The notes under the pieces are model-generated. The model saw only the letters and a list, made by a program, of their open reading frames with translations. It had not been told where the DNA came from and searched no databases. Positions 11,747-20,200 of a stretch of 64,000 nt of DNA are shown here, in pieces. Source of the DNA: Gordonia alkaliphila (GTDB taxonomy: Bacteria > Actinomycetota > Actinomycetes > Mycobacteriales > Mycobacteriaceae); NCBI RefSeq assembly GCF_023017165.1, contig NZ_JALKBW010000001.1:186001-250000 (forward strand), given 5' to 3'. The position numbers and the translations under genes are program-made. Position 1 is the stretch's first letter. Every line of letters begins with the position of its first letter.

Positions 11747-12673
11747 GTGACCATCGCAAACAACCCCGAAACCGCCACCGAGTACGACTACGACGCACGC
11801 GCCGTGGTGGCGCGCAGACTGCTCAAGGGATCGGCGCAGCGCTCCTACGATCCGATCATCGAACTCGACTTCGACGCGCCGTTGCCGTCGGACAAGTTCT
11901 TCCTGCCGCCCCGCGTGGTCAGCATCTACGGCACCGAGCTGTGGGAGTCGCTGACCACGCAGCAGCAGATCGAGGTGTCCCGGCAGGAGTTGGCCAACAT
12001 CCTGTCGGTCGGCATCTGGTTCGAGAACCTGCTCAACCGCGCGCTGCTGGTCCGTCTGATGCGGCAGGACCCGGCCGCCTCCACCACCCACTACGCGCTC
12101 ACCGAGATGGGCGACGAGTGCCGCCACATGACGATGTTCGGCAAGGTGATCGAGCACGTCGGCGCCCGCGCCTACCCGATGCGGAGTTGGGAGCGGGGCG
12201 TCATGCACCTGCTCCCGTTCGCCATGCGCGGCACGCTCCTGTGGGTCATCACCCTGGTCGGCGAGGAACTGTTCGACGCCCTCCAGCGGCAGATCAAGGA
12301 CGATCCCGAGCTGCAGCCGATCGTCGCCCGCCTCATGCAGATCCATGTGACCGAGGAGTCCCGGCACATCGGGTTCGCGCGCGACGGCATCGTGCGCCGC
12401 ATGCCGATCCGCTCGCGCACCGAGACGGTGCTCGCCGCGAATCTGCACGGCCTGGCCGCGCCCATCTTCCGTCTCCTGTTCACCAATCCGGAGATGTACC
12501 AGCGGGCAGGACTGCCGAACCCGCGCGAGGTGGCCGCGATCGCGCGCGCCAATCCGCACTTCCACGCCTCGCAGATCACCTCGTTCGCGCCGCTGGCGGC
12601 GTTCTTCCGCAAGACCGGACTCATGGGGTCGTTCGCCGAGCGTCGGTGGCACCGGGCCGGATTCCTGCCGTGA
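11747..12673 (+). CDS. AurF-like diiron oxygenase
   Basis: This 308-residue protein belongs to the AurF/p-aminobenzoate N-oxygenase-like family. Two ExxH pairs that would bind the diiron centre are visible: DECRH near residue 124 and TEESRH near residue 204, with further glutamates in the helices between. Family members oxidise aromatic amines or other organic substrates using oxygen; the substrate here is unknown. GTG 11747 has a strong ribosome binding site (GGAGGT at 11735-11740). The downstream gene overlaps by 4 bases (GTGA), so the two are translationally coupled. The 108 bases upstream hold the only visible room for a promoter. Confidence 0.85.
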   Translation: MTIANNPETATEYDYDARAVVARRLLKGSAQRSYDPIIELDFDAPLPSDKFFLPPRVVSIYGTELWESLTTQQQIEVSRQELANILSVGIWFENLLNRALLVRLMRQDPAASTTHYALTEMGDECRHMTMFGKVIEHVGARAYPMRSWERGVMHLLPFAMRGTLLWVITLVGEELFDALQRQIKDDPELQPIVARLMQIHVTEESRHIGFARDGIVRRMPIRSRTETVLAANLHGLAAPIFRLLFTNPEMYQRAGLPNPREVAAIARANPHFHASQITSFAPLAAFFRKTGLMGSFAERRWHRAGFLP

Positions 12674-13362
12674 CCACGATCGCGCTGGTGGACCGCGGCC
12701 CGTCGATCGCCGAGGTCCGACGTCGGCTGCAGCGGTCTCCGCTGGCGTTCGACCTGGTCGACGACCCGGCGCAGACCGACCTGGTGGTGACCGATCAGCC
12801 GGCGCCGGTACCGAACTTCCTGACGGTGGCGGCCGCCGCCACCCCCGACGTCTTCTATTGCCGCCCCGCCTCGGTCGACTACGTGGTGGCCGCGCTCACC
12901 GAGGCGCACCTGGTCGGCGCGCACGGCGTCCGGGTGCGCCCGTCCGTGCAGGCTCGGCCGGATCGAGCACCGCGCCCGCACTGGTGGCGGCGGGCGTTCC
13001 GGCCGCTCGAGCACTTCGACGCGACCCATTTCGACTGGTCAGGTGTCGAGGACGTCGAGGCGGGCGTATTCGACGACGAGGTGCACGTGGTGCTCGACGA
13101 CGCGGAGTTCACCGCCCGTCTGCGCGCCCGCGGCCGCACCGACGGCGCGGAGGGACGCTTCCGCTGGGCCGGCATCCTGTACGGCGCGGCCGCCCGCGCC
13201 GCCGCCCCGGACGGCCGCGGCCGGGTGCAGGTTCGCATCCGCGACGGCGCGCCGGTCGACGCTCGACTCACCGACCTCACCCCGTGGGGGACCGTCCGGA
13301 TCGCCGGTGTCGGGGCCCCGCCTTGGAGCCCCGACACCGAACCGGCCCGACTCAGCCGGTGA
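12670..13362 (+). CDS. DUF4873-like protein coupled to the diiron oxygenase
   Basis: The gene starts with GTG inside the stop of the oxygenase gene. Residues 1-80 form an alpha/beta region beginning TTIALVDRGPSIAEVRR. From about residue 125 to the end the pattern (EFTARLRARGRTDGAEGRF, then RWAGILYG) resembles DUF4873, a small beta domain found with mycobacterial flavin monooxygenases. No catalytic residues are recognised. Coupling with an AurF-like enzyme suggests a partner or accessory role. The last 11 bases overlap the end of convergent ribA. Confidence 0.6.
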   Translation: MTTIALVDRGPSIAEVRRRLQRSPLAFDLVDDPAQTDLVVTDQPAPVPNFLTVAAAATPDVFYCRPASVDYVVAALTEAHLVGAHGVRVRPSVQARPDRAPRPHWWRRAFRPLEHFDATHFDWSGVEDVEAGVFDDEVHVVLDDAEFTARLRARGRTDGAEGRFRWAGILYGAAARAAAPDGRGRVQVRIRDGAPVDARLTDLTPWGTVRIAGVGAPPWSPDTEPARLSR

Positions 13363-14161
13363 ACTGACCGAGCAGGTGGCCCATCCGGTCCCGCTTGGTC
13401 TGCAGGTAGCGGATGTTCTCCGCGCCGGCGGCCACCTCCACCGGGATCCGGCGGCCGACCGGAATGCCGAAGTCGGTCAGCCGATCCACCTTGTCCGGAT
13501 TGTTGGTGAGCAGGGCGACCTCCTCCACCCCCAGGTGCGCCAGGATCTGCGCGGCCACACCGTAGTCGCGCGCGTCCACCGGCGCACCGACCGCCACATT
13601 GGCGTCGACGGTGTCGAGCCCCTCGGCCTGCCGCCGGTAGGCCCGGAGTTTGCGCCCCAACCCGATACCGCGGCCCTCGTGCCCGGTCAGGTAGACCACC
13701 ACTCCCCCGCCGGCGGCGACGATCGCGTCGACCGAGGCCGACAACTGCTGCCCGCAGTCGCATTTCGCCGAACCGAACAGGTCGCCGGTCATGCATTCGC
13801 TGTGCACCCGCACCAGCACCTCGGCCCGCTCGGCGATGTCGCCGTAGACCATCGCCAGGTGTTCCACCCCGCCGCTCCGATAGGCGTACGCGTGCGCCCG
13901 ACCGCGGTCGGTGGGCACCGGCGCATTACCGGTCGGCACCACCTTCAGGTGCTCCTGCAGCTGCCCGACGGTGATCACCGGCAGACCCGAGGTGTGCTCG
14001 ATGAAGAAGGCCATCGCGTCGGTGTCGGCGAACTCGGCGGCCATCACCAGGTCGGCTTCGTTCTCCCGGTCGGCGTCGTCGAGCACCACCACCATGCCGC
14101 CGGCGGCGACGGTCGCCGCGGCGTCGGCGACCGTCGACAGCAGGTGGCGCGGGAGGCTCAT
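13352..14161 (-). CDS. ribA: GTP cyclohydrolase II with truncated RibB-like amino terminus
   Basis: From about residue 75 this is a complete GTP cyclohydrolase II, which opens GTP in the first step of riboflavin synthesis. It has the zinc-binding pattern C-x10-CDC (SECMTGDLFGSAKCDC) and the catalytic GHEGRGIGL loop. Residues 1-70 look like only the first third of dihydroxybutanone-phosphate synthase (RibB): the DADRENEADLV acidic motif near residue 30 is present, but the remaining roughly 130 residues are missing. At 269 residues it is far shorter than a normal 400-residue RibBA. ATG 14161 overlaps the flavin reductase stop (ATGA). Next to a flavin-dependent oxygenase, it probably boosts flavin supply rather than serving housekeeping riboflavin synthesis. 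Confidence 0.88.
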   Translation of the reverse strand: MSLPRHLLSTVADAAATVAAGGMVVVLDDADRENEADLVMAAEFADTDAMAFFIEHTSGLPVITVGQLQEHLKVVPTGNAPVPTDRGRAHAYAYRSGGVEHLAMVYGDIAERAEVLVRVHSECMTGDLFGSAKCDCGQQLSASVDAIVAAGGGVVVYLTGHEGRGIGLGRKLRAYRRQAEGLDTVDANVAVGAPVDARDYGVAAQILAHLGVEEVALLTNNPDKVDRLTDFGIPVGRRIPVEVAAGAENIRYLQTKRDRMGHLLGQFTG

Positions 14162-14679
14162 CCGACCGCTCCCTGCGGGAGCGGCACCTCGTGCGGCAGG
14201 TGGGTGCCGAAGGTGCGCGCGAAGTACGTCAGCGGACGATCGACGCCGACGTCGGCCTCGACGACGGTGCCGAACAGCACCGTGTGGTCGCCGCCGACCA
14301 CGAACTCGGTCGCCTCGCAGGCCACCCAGCCGGCCACGTCGGCCAGTTTCGGGACGCCGTGCGAATCCGACCAGGACACGCCGTCGAACTTGGCGGCGCC
14401 CTTGCGAGCGAAGGCCCCGGCGAGGTCGTGCTGCGGCGCGGCGAGCACATTGACGCCGAAGCGACCGTGCGCGCGGACCGCGGCGAGGAGGTCGGAGCCG
14501 TGATCGAGGGCCACCGCGATCATCGGCGGCTCCATGGACAGGGACATGAACGCCGAGACCGTGGTGCCGTGCGGCCGGTCGCCGTCGCGCGAAGTCACGA
14601 CGGCGACCGGACTGCACACACCGGCCATGGCGTCCCGGAAGCGGGATTGCAGCGAGAGAGTCACAGCTGTGTCGGCCAT
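14158..14679 (-). CDS. flavin reductase (FMN-dependent, HpaC-like)
   Basis: This 173-residue protein has the flavin reductase-like split-barrel: CSPVAVVTSRDGDRPHGTTV near the start, SLSMEPPMIAVAL in the centre, and a closing GDHTVLFGTVVEA strand that precedes the final helix. These enzymes use NAD(P)H to reduce FMN or FAD and hand it to a partner oxygenase. The partner is almost certainly the LLM monooxygenase 7 bases upstream. In M. tuberculosis, Rv1936 (monooxygenase), Rv1939 (reductase) and Rv1940 (ribA1) give the same functional set. The stop overlaps the ribA start. Confidence 0.9.
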   Translation of the reverse strand: MADTAVTLSLQSRFRDAMAGVCSPVAVVTSRDGDRPHGTTVSAFMSLSMEPPMIAVALDHGSDLLAAVRAHGRFGVNVLAAPQHDLAGAFARKGAAKFDGVSWSDSHGVPKLADVAGWVACEATEFVVGGDHTVLFGTVVEADVGVDRPLTYFARTFGTHLPHEVPLPQGAVG

Positions 14680-14686
14680 CGTCGTC

Positions 14687-15853
14687 TCAGGCCTTCGCGG
14701 CCAGCTCCTGCTCGTACTTCTTGGTCATGTGGTCGACGGCGGCCATCTGCTTGTCGGCGTAGCCGCTCTGGACCGCACGGGCCCGCTCAGCGGCGTCGAG
14801 AGTCGGCTGCGCCTGCCCCTGGAAGTACGGGAAGACCTGTTCGGCGAACAGCTCCGCCGAGCGCCGGGTGTCGCGCGGGGTGGCCCAGTCGGTGGCCATC
14901 TGCAGCATGGAACCGAAGCCGCCGGACTGGTCCCACAGCCGCTGGACCTGGTTGCGGGCCTGCTCCGGGGTACCGATGACGCCGATGCCGGAGTCCTTCA
15001 CGAAGTCGATCATCTCGTCGAGCTTGTCGCCGGAGACTCCCATCTGCGGGAACGCGGCCACCCGCTGGAAGTAGTCGAACCACTGCTCGATGCCGTGCCG
15101 CACCTGGCGACGGGCCTCGTCCTCGGTCTCGGCGATGTGGAAGATGCCGACCAGGCTCCACTCGTCGCGATTCACCGTCTTGCCGTGCTCCTGCGCCCGC
15201 TCTTCCATGATGTTCCAGTGGTGGGCGAGGGCGTCGAAGCCGTCGGCCGAGAGCGTCGCACCGATGGACAGCAACCCGAGGCCGTGCGTGCCGGCCAAAC
15301 GCGGCCCGGTGGGCGAGGCGACCGCGGCCACCGACACCGGCAGACCGGTCGGGCGGTACGGCGCCAGTTGCAGGCGCGCGTCGATCAGTTCGTGGGTGCG
15401 GGTCTTGGCGGTGACCGCTTCACCGTTGAGCAGTCGCACGATGATGTCAACGTTCTCCTGCAGGAGTTCGCGGGTGTCGATCGGGTCGAGGCCGATCATC
15501 ATCGAGTCGGTAGGCAGCGAACCGGGGCCGACGCCGAAGATGACGCGGCCGCGGGTGAGGTGGTCGAGCTGGATCATGCGGTCGGCCGCCCACAGCGGGT
15601 TGTGGTACGACAGCGACGTCACACCGGTGCCGAAGGTGATGTTCGGGGCGCGCGAGGCAGCCGCGGCGATCATGATCTCCGGCGAGGCGAAGATCTCCGA
15701 GCCTGCGGAGTGGTGCTCGCCGAACCAGATCTCGTCGTAGCCGAGGCCGTCGAGGTGTTCGACGAACCGCAGGTCGCGTTCCATCAGCATCGACGGGTTC
15801 TGCCCGGCCGGGTGAAACGGTGCCATGAAGTAGCCGAAACGCAGTCGTGACAT
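14687..15853 (-). CDS. LLM-class flavin-dependent monooxygenase
   Basis: This 388-residue luciferase-like monooxygenase begins RLRFGYFMAPFHPAGQNP and contains WFGEHHSAG near residue 45, TFGTGVTSLSYHNPLWAAD near residue 75, and FGVGPGSLPTD near residue 110, all usual for this TIM-barrel group. It should use reduced flavin supplied by the reductase encoded next to it to oxygenate an unknown small organic substrate. ATG 15853 has a GAGGAG site seven bases upstream; the frame remains open far upstream to 16702, but that stretch overlaps the divergent regulator and is not coding. It heads the operon LLM-reductase-ribA. Confidence 0.92.
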   Translation of the reverse strand: MSRLRFGYFMAPFHPAGQNPSMLMERDLRFVEHLDGLGYDEIWFGEHHSAGSEIFASPEIMIAAAASRAPNITFGTGVTSLSYHNPLWAADRMIQLDHLTRGRVIFGVGPGSLPTDSMMIGLDPIDTRELLQENVDIIVRLLNGEAVTAKTRTHELIDARLQLAPYRPTGLPVSVAAVASPTGPRLAGTHGLGLLSIGATLSADGFDALAHHWNIMEERAQEHGKTVNRDEWSLVGIFHIAETEDEARRQVRHGIEQWFDYFQRVAAFPQMGVSGDKLDEMIDFVKDSGIGVIGTPEQARNQVQRLWDQSGGFGSMLQMATDWATPRDTRRSAELFAEQVFPYFQGQAQPTLDAAERARAVQSGYADKQMAAVDHMTKKYEQELAAKA

Positions 15854-15928
15854 GAGATTCTCCTCGGTTGGTGATCGGCGTCGAGCCGGTTCTGCTCGAC
15901 GGTCACCCCACCGTAAGATCGTTGTGAT

Positions 15929-15965
15929 TGCACGCACAGTGCACCAAAGTGGTGTCTTGCACCAC
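15929..15965. promoter_or_regulatory. candidate operator between the oxygenase operon and its LuxR-type regulator
   Basis: Two inverted repeats lie in the 171-base divergent intergenic region: TGCAC-5-GTGCA at 15929-15943 and GTGGTG-5-CACCAC at 15949-15965. A third, CACCA-3-TGGTG, overlaps both at 15942-15954. Such clustered dyads are typical of sites for dimeric regulators. The likely binder is the adjacent LuxR-family protein; this is inference. Confidence 0.45.
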
Positions 15966-16024
15966 AGCGCACGAACGCCCACAATCGACGCAACGTCGGC
16001 AGCCCACCCGAACAGGAGGACCCC

Positions 16025-16789
16025 GTGCAGCGATCCGAGTCGTCGACCCTGCCCAGCCGCGAGTACGACGCGATCTTCGCCGTCCTGGACGACTGCGCGC
16101 AGGCTGCTTCGCTCCCGGAGTTCAAGAACCTGCTGATGGACGCCCTGCACCGGCGCTACCGGTTCCCGAACACGACGTTCCTGACCGGCGCGACCTTCCG
16201 AGGCGCCTTCCGGGATCCGCACCCGGTGACTACCGGCCGGATCACGCCGATCATCGACGAGTACACCGCCGGGTGGTACGCCGACGACATGTTCGCCACC
16301 CCGCAGTCGTACGCGGCACTCGCGCGCAACCGAGCGATCTGCCACACCAGTCTCCGCGAGCTGCCCACCGAAGCGGTCACCTACCTCGACCGCTTCCTGT
16401 ACCGACATCGGCTCAAGAGCGCCTCGGTGCTGCACCTGGCACTGGCCGGGCGCAGTCACGCGATGGTGGGGATCTTCGACGACGAGGACAAGAGCGTGCC
16501 GCCCGAGCGCCTCGCCGGGCTGGGCCTGCTCGCCCGGCAGCTCTCCACCTTCGCGCAGACGTTGCCCGGGCACGACGCGCCGTCGTGGCGGTCGGCGCTG
16601 ACTCCGCGGCAGGCGCAGATCGGCGAATTGGTGGCCGACGGTCAGACCAACGAGGAGATCGCCGCAACCCTCTGCATCGGTCTGGACACGGTGAAAAAGC
16701 ACGTCAGCGCCGTGCTGGCGGTCACGAAGACCCGCAATCGGGTCGAGTTCGCGAAGCTGGTCCTCACTGAGGAACTCGCCCGCGCGTGA
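16025..16789 (+). CDS. LuxR-family transcriptional regulator
   Basis: The carboxyl terminus (about residues 188-245) is a GerE/LuxR helix-turn-helix: LTPRQAQIGELVADG followed by the recognition helix in LDTVKKHVSAVL. The first 180 residues form a sensor region I cannot assign; it may bind a small ligand. GTG 16025 follows an AGGAGGA site. Its divergent placement beside the LLM-reductase-ribA operon, with dyads between them, suggests it controls that operon. It ends convergent with nrdF, with a short CGCCGGCCGGCG palindrome in the 33-base gap. Confidence 0.88.
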   Translation: MQRSESSTLPSREYDAIFAVLDDCAQAASLPEFKNLLMDALHRRYRFPNTTFLTGATFRGAFRDPHPVTTGRITPIIDEYTAGWYADDMFATPQSYAALARNRAICHTSLRELPTEAVTYLDRFLYRHRLKSASVLHLALAGRSHAMVGIFDDEDKSVPPERLAGLGLLARQLSTFAQTLPGHDAPSWRSALTPRQAQIGELVADGQTNEEIAATLCIGLDTVKKHVSAVLAVTKTRNRVEFAKLVLTEELARA

Positions 16790-16822
16790 CCGCCGGCCGG
16801 CGCCGACGGGACATACCGCTTC

Positions 16823-17917
<1,095 letters not shown>

Positions 17918-18057
17918 CTCGGCCCAGCTCGGCGTGTCGCGCTTTTCGGCTCTCCGGGCGTGTCGACGGTGCGGCCGCCCGATGCCGCGCGGCACCGGTG
18001 CGACTCCGTTCGGCGCGCCGCATCGCAATTCCGCTGCTGGGCTTCCATTCTTATGGC

Positions 18058-18691
18058 ATGACCGTCTTGCCGATGTTCCCGCTCGAGCATCCGCTGCTGC
18101 CCGGCGAGGCCATGCCGCTCAATGTCTTCGAGCCGCGGTACCGGAAGCTGGTCGCCGATGCGCTCAGTGCCGACAGCCGATTCGGCGTGGTGCTCATCGC
18201 GCGGGGCAGCGAGGTGGGTGGCGGCGACGAACGCTTCGATGTCGGCACCACCGCGCAGATCGTCGGTCACCGGTTGCGGGCCAGCGGGCAGATTCAGTTG
18301 GCCTGCCGCGGAGTCGAGCGGCTGCGGGTGACCCGCTGGCTCGACGACGATCCCTATCCGCGCGCCGAGATCGAGCTCTGGCCCGACGATCCGGTCGATT
18401 TCGCGCCCGACCGGTGGCAGCGGATCCGCGCCGTTCCTCTCCATCCTCGGCGAGGCCCAGGCCCTGTACGACGACCTCGCCGCCGCCAGCGGCCGCCCGA
18501 GTCTGGCGCTGGGCGCCCCCGACCACCTTCCGCCCTCGGAGTACACCTTCGTCACCGCGGCCAACCTTCCCCTCGGTGCGGCCGACCGGTACGCCGTGCT
18601 GCGGGCACCCGGTCCGGCCGAGCGCCTCGACACGATGATCCGCGCCGTCGACGACGTCCTCCCGCTGTTGCGCGACCGTCTCGGCGCGTGA
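18058..18691 (+). pseudogene. LON substrate-binding domain protein gene with a frameshift
   Basis: ATG 18058 opens a LON-domain frame: MFPLEHPLLPGEAMPLNVFE, then EPRYRKLVADAL and LIARGSEVGGGDER, as in stand-alone LON amino-terminal domain proteins of about 210 residues. Near 18436 the frame breaks. The remainder, including GEAQALYDDLAAASGRPSLA and ending LPLLRDRLGA, continues in the plus-one frame to the TGA at 18689-18691. Removing one C from the CC at 18436-18437 restores a smooth protein (RIRAVLSILGEAQ). Either the gene is recently broken or the sequence has a one-base error. The following lipoprotein starts inside the stop (GTGA), as in an intact operon. Confidence 0.75.
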
Positions 18692-19524
18692 GAAACCGCC
18701 GCAGCCCCGCCCGCCTGATCACCGCGCTCGCCACGATCGGCGCCCTGACCGTCGGCGCCGCCGGCTGCCAGGTGGACGGCCAGCCGGCGATCGGCCACGG
18801 CGCAAGCCTGCAGGAGAGCTACGCCGCCGCACAACTGCCCGCCGGCGTCGGTGTCGCACTGCTTCCGCTCGGCGGCACTCAGGTGCTGACCTTCGGCGAT
18901 CAGACCTCCGAATACGCGTGGTCGACGATCAAGGTGCCCCTCGCCCTGGCCGCCCAGCGGCACGCCGCCGGGGAGTCCGCCGACGTGCGGGCGGATATCG
19001 ACGCGGCGATCGAATCGGCGATCGTCGACTCCGACAACGACGCCGCCCTGGCCCTCCGGGAGTCTCTGGGCACCCCGGACCAGGCCCGCGCCCGGGTGAC
19101 CGCGGTGCTGCGCGAAGGCGGTGACGGCGATGTGCAGCTCGCCCCGATCGACGATCCGGAGGACATCTTCGGTCTCACCCGGTGGCCGCTGGCCGGGAGC
19201 GCCCGGTTCGCCGCGCGGCTGCCGTGCATGCCCGGGAGCCAGCAGATCCTGGGCTTCATGGGCGAGGTCTCAGCGGAGCAGGAGTGGGGCCTGCACTCGA
19301 TCAGCGCGCCCGGCGTGCACACCGCGATGAAGGGCGGCTGGGGCGAGGCCGACGAGGTCCGCCAGCTCGGCCTGATCACCTGGCCGGACGGCAGGCAGCT
19401 GGCGGTGGCGATGCTCAGCTCCCGCGAGGGCGAGACGACGGGTGAGGGCATCGCCGAACTCGATCGGGTGGCGCAGTGGCTGCAGGAGAACCTCGAAGCG
19501 CTCCCCCGCGGACGCTGCGACTGA
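18688..19524 (+). CDS. class A beta-lactamase-like serine hydrolase lipoprotein
   Basis: A short basic start, a hydrophobic stretch and a GAAGC lipobox (cysteine near residue 27) make this a predicted lipoprotein. The mature protein has class A beta-lactamase/transpeptidase-like motifs in order: STIK (SxxK nucleophile) near residue 78, SDN in VDSDNDAA near residue 113, and MKGG in place of the KTG motif near residue 212. It may act on peptidoglycan or beta-lactams; the non-canonical third motif makes strong lactamase activity uncertain. The start overlaps the upstream LON-gene stop. A hexamer repeat follows the stop directly. Confidence 0.82.
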   Translation: MRNRRSPARLITALATIGALTVGAAGCQVDGQPAIGHGASLQESYAAAQLPAGVGVALLPLGGTQVLTFGDQTSEYAWSTIKVPLALAAQRHAAGESADVRADIDAAIESAIVDSDNDAALALRESLGTPDQARARVTAVLREGGDGDVQLAPIDDPEDIFGLTRWPLAGSARFAARLPCMPGSQQILGFMGEVSAEQEWGLHSISAPGVHTAMKGGWGEADEVRQLGLITWPDGRQLAVAMLSSREGETTGEGIAELDRVAQWLQENLEALPRGRCD

Positions 19525-19554
19525 CCGCATCCGCATCCGCATCCGCATCCGCAG
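19525..19554. repeat. CCGCAT tandem hexamer repeat
   Basis: Four perfect copies of CCGCAT (19525-19548) and a fifth, imperfect CCGCAG follow the stop of the serine hydrolase gene immediately. The frame of that gene stays open through the repeat for about 100 codons, so stop-codon loss would extend the protein. Confidence 0.9.
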
Positions 19555-19599
19555 GCAGAATGCGGCGCCGACCCCGGAAACCGGAGCGGGCGCCACGAC

Positions 19600-19813
19600 G
19601 ATCCCCGCTTCTCCCGGAAGAGCCTGCGGCACAGCGCCGGCTGGGCCGGGATCATCGTCGCCGCGGTCGCCGTCGTGATCGGCGCGGGGCTGGCCGCCCT
19701 CCCGCTGGGTGCACTGCCTGCGGTCGCGTTCACCATGCTCGCCGGCCTGCTGCTGGGCTGGTTGCGCCTGGCGACTGGGCGGCTGATCGGCGCTGCGATA
19801 CGCCGACCGAAGC
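19600..19813 (+). other. remnant coding stretch with hydrophobic segments
   Basis: In one frame this stretch reads as two hydrophobic helices (AGIIVAAVAVVIGAGLAAL and AFTMLAGLLLGWLRLATG) joined without a stop to the LON remnant. There is no convincing start codon or ribosome binding site; GTG 19675 is the only internal candidate. It looks like a decayed or fused piece rather than a working gene. Confidence 0.4.
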
Positions 19814-20156
19814 CGCTGACGCTCACCGTCTTCGAGCCCCGGTACCGGCAAACTCGTCGCCGACGTGCTGGCGGCCACGGACGACGAGCACCACGGCAGG
19901 TTCGGCACCGTTTTGATCACTCGCGGCAGCGAGGTGGGCGGCGGGGCAGATCAGGCTGGCCTGCCGCGGACTGGAGCGGTTGCGCGTGACCCGCTGATTC
20001 CTCGACGATCCCTATCCCACGCCGGGGTCCGACCAGAGCGGGCTGCCAGCTGCCCGCCTCAGCGCACCCGATCCGGTGTCTCGCCTGGAGGCGATGCTCC
20101 GTTCATTGGAGGACGTCATGCCGCTGCTGCGTGACCGCCTCGACTCCCGGCGCTGA
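19814..20156 (+). pseudogene. decayed second copy of the LON-domain gene
   Basis: The stretch aligns by eye with three blocks of the LON gene at 18058-18691. CTCACCGTCTTCGAGCC matches the NVFEPRYR region. The GGCCTGCCGCGGA block at about 19960 matches the CRGVERLRVTRW region, here with an in-frame TGA. The tail GCTGCTGCGTGACCGCCTCG matches the final LLRDRL. Middle parts are deleted and frames shift repeatedly. It is a tandem duplicate that has degenerated, lying on the other side of the serine hydrolase gene. From 20157 to the glycosidase stop at 20201 nothing else is recognised. Confidence 0.75.
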
Positions 20157-20200
20157 ATCCTGAGCGATGAGCCACCGGAGTCGACGATCGGGCCGGCCTC

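Noticed and set aside
15854-16702. Upstream extension of the LLM monooxygenase frame to 671 residues
   Set aside because: It overlaps the divergent LuxR regulator gene on the other strand and lacks a ribosome binding site; ATG 15853 with GAGGAG is clearly the start.
16792-16803. CGCCGGCCGGCG palindrome as the nrdF terminator
   Set aside because: Only 6 bp per arm with no loop or T tract; common by chance at this G+C content, so not annotated as a terminator.
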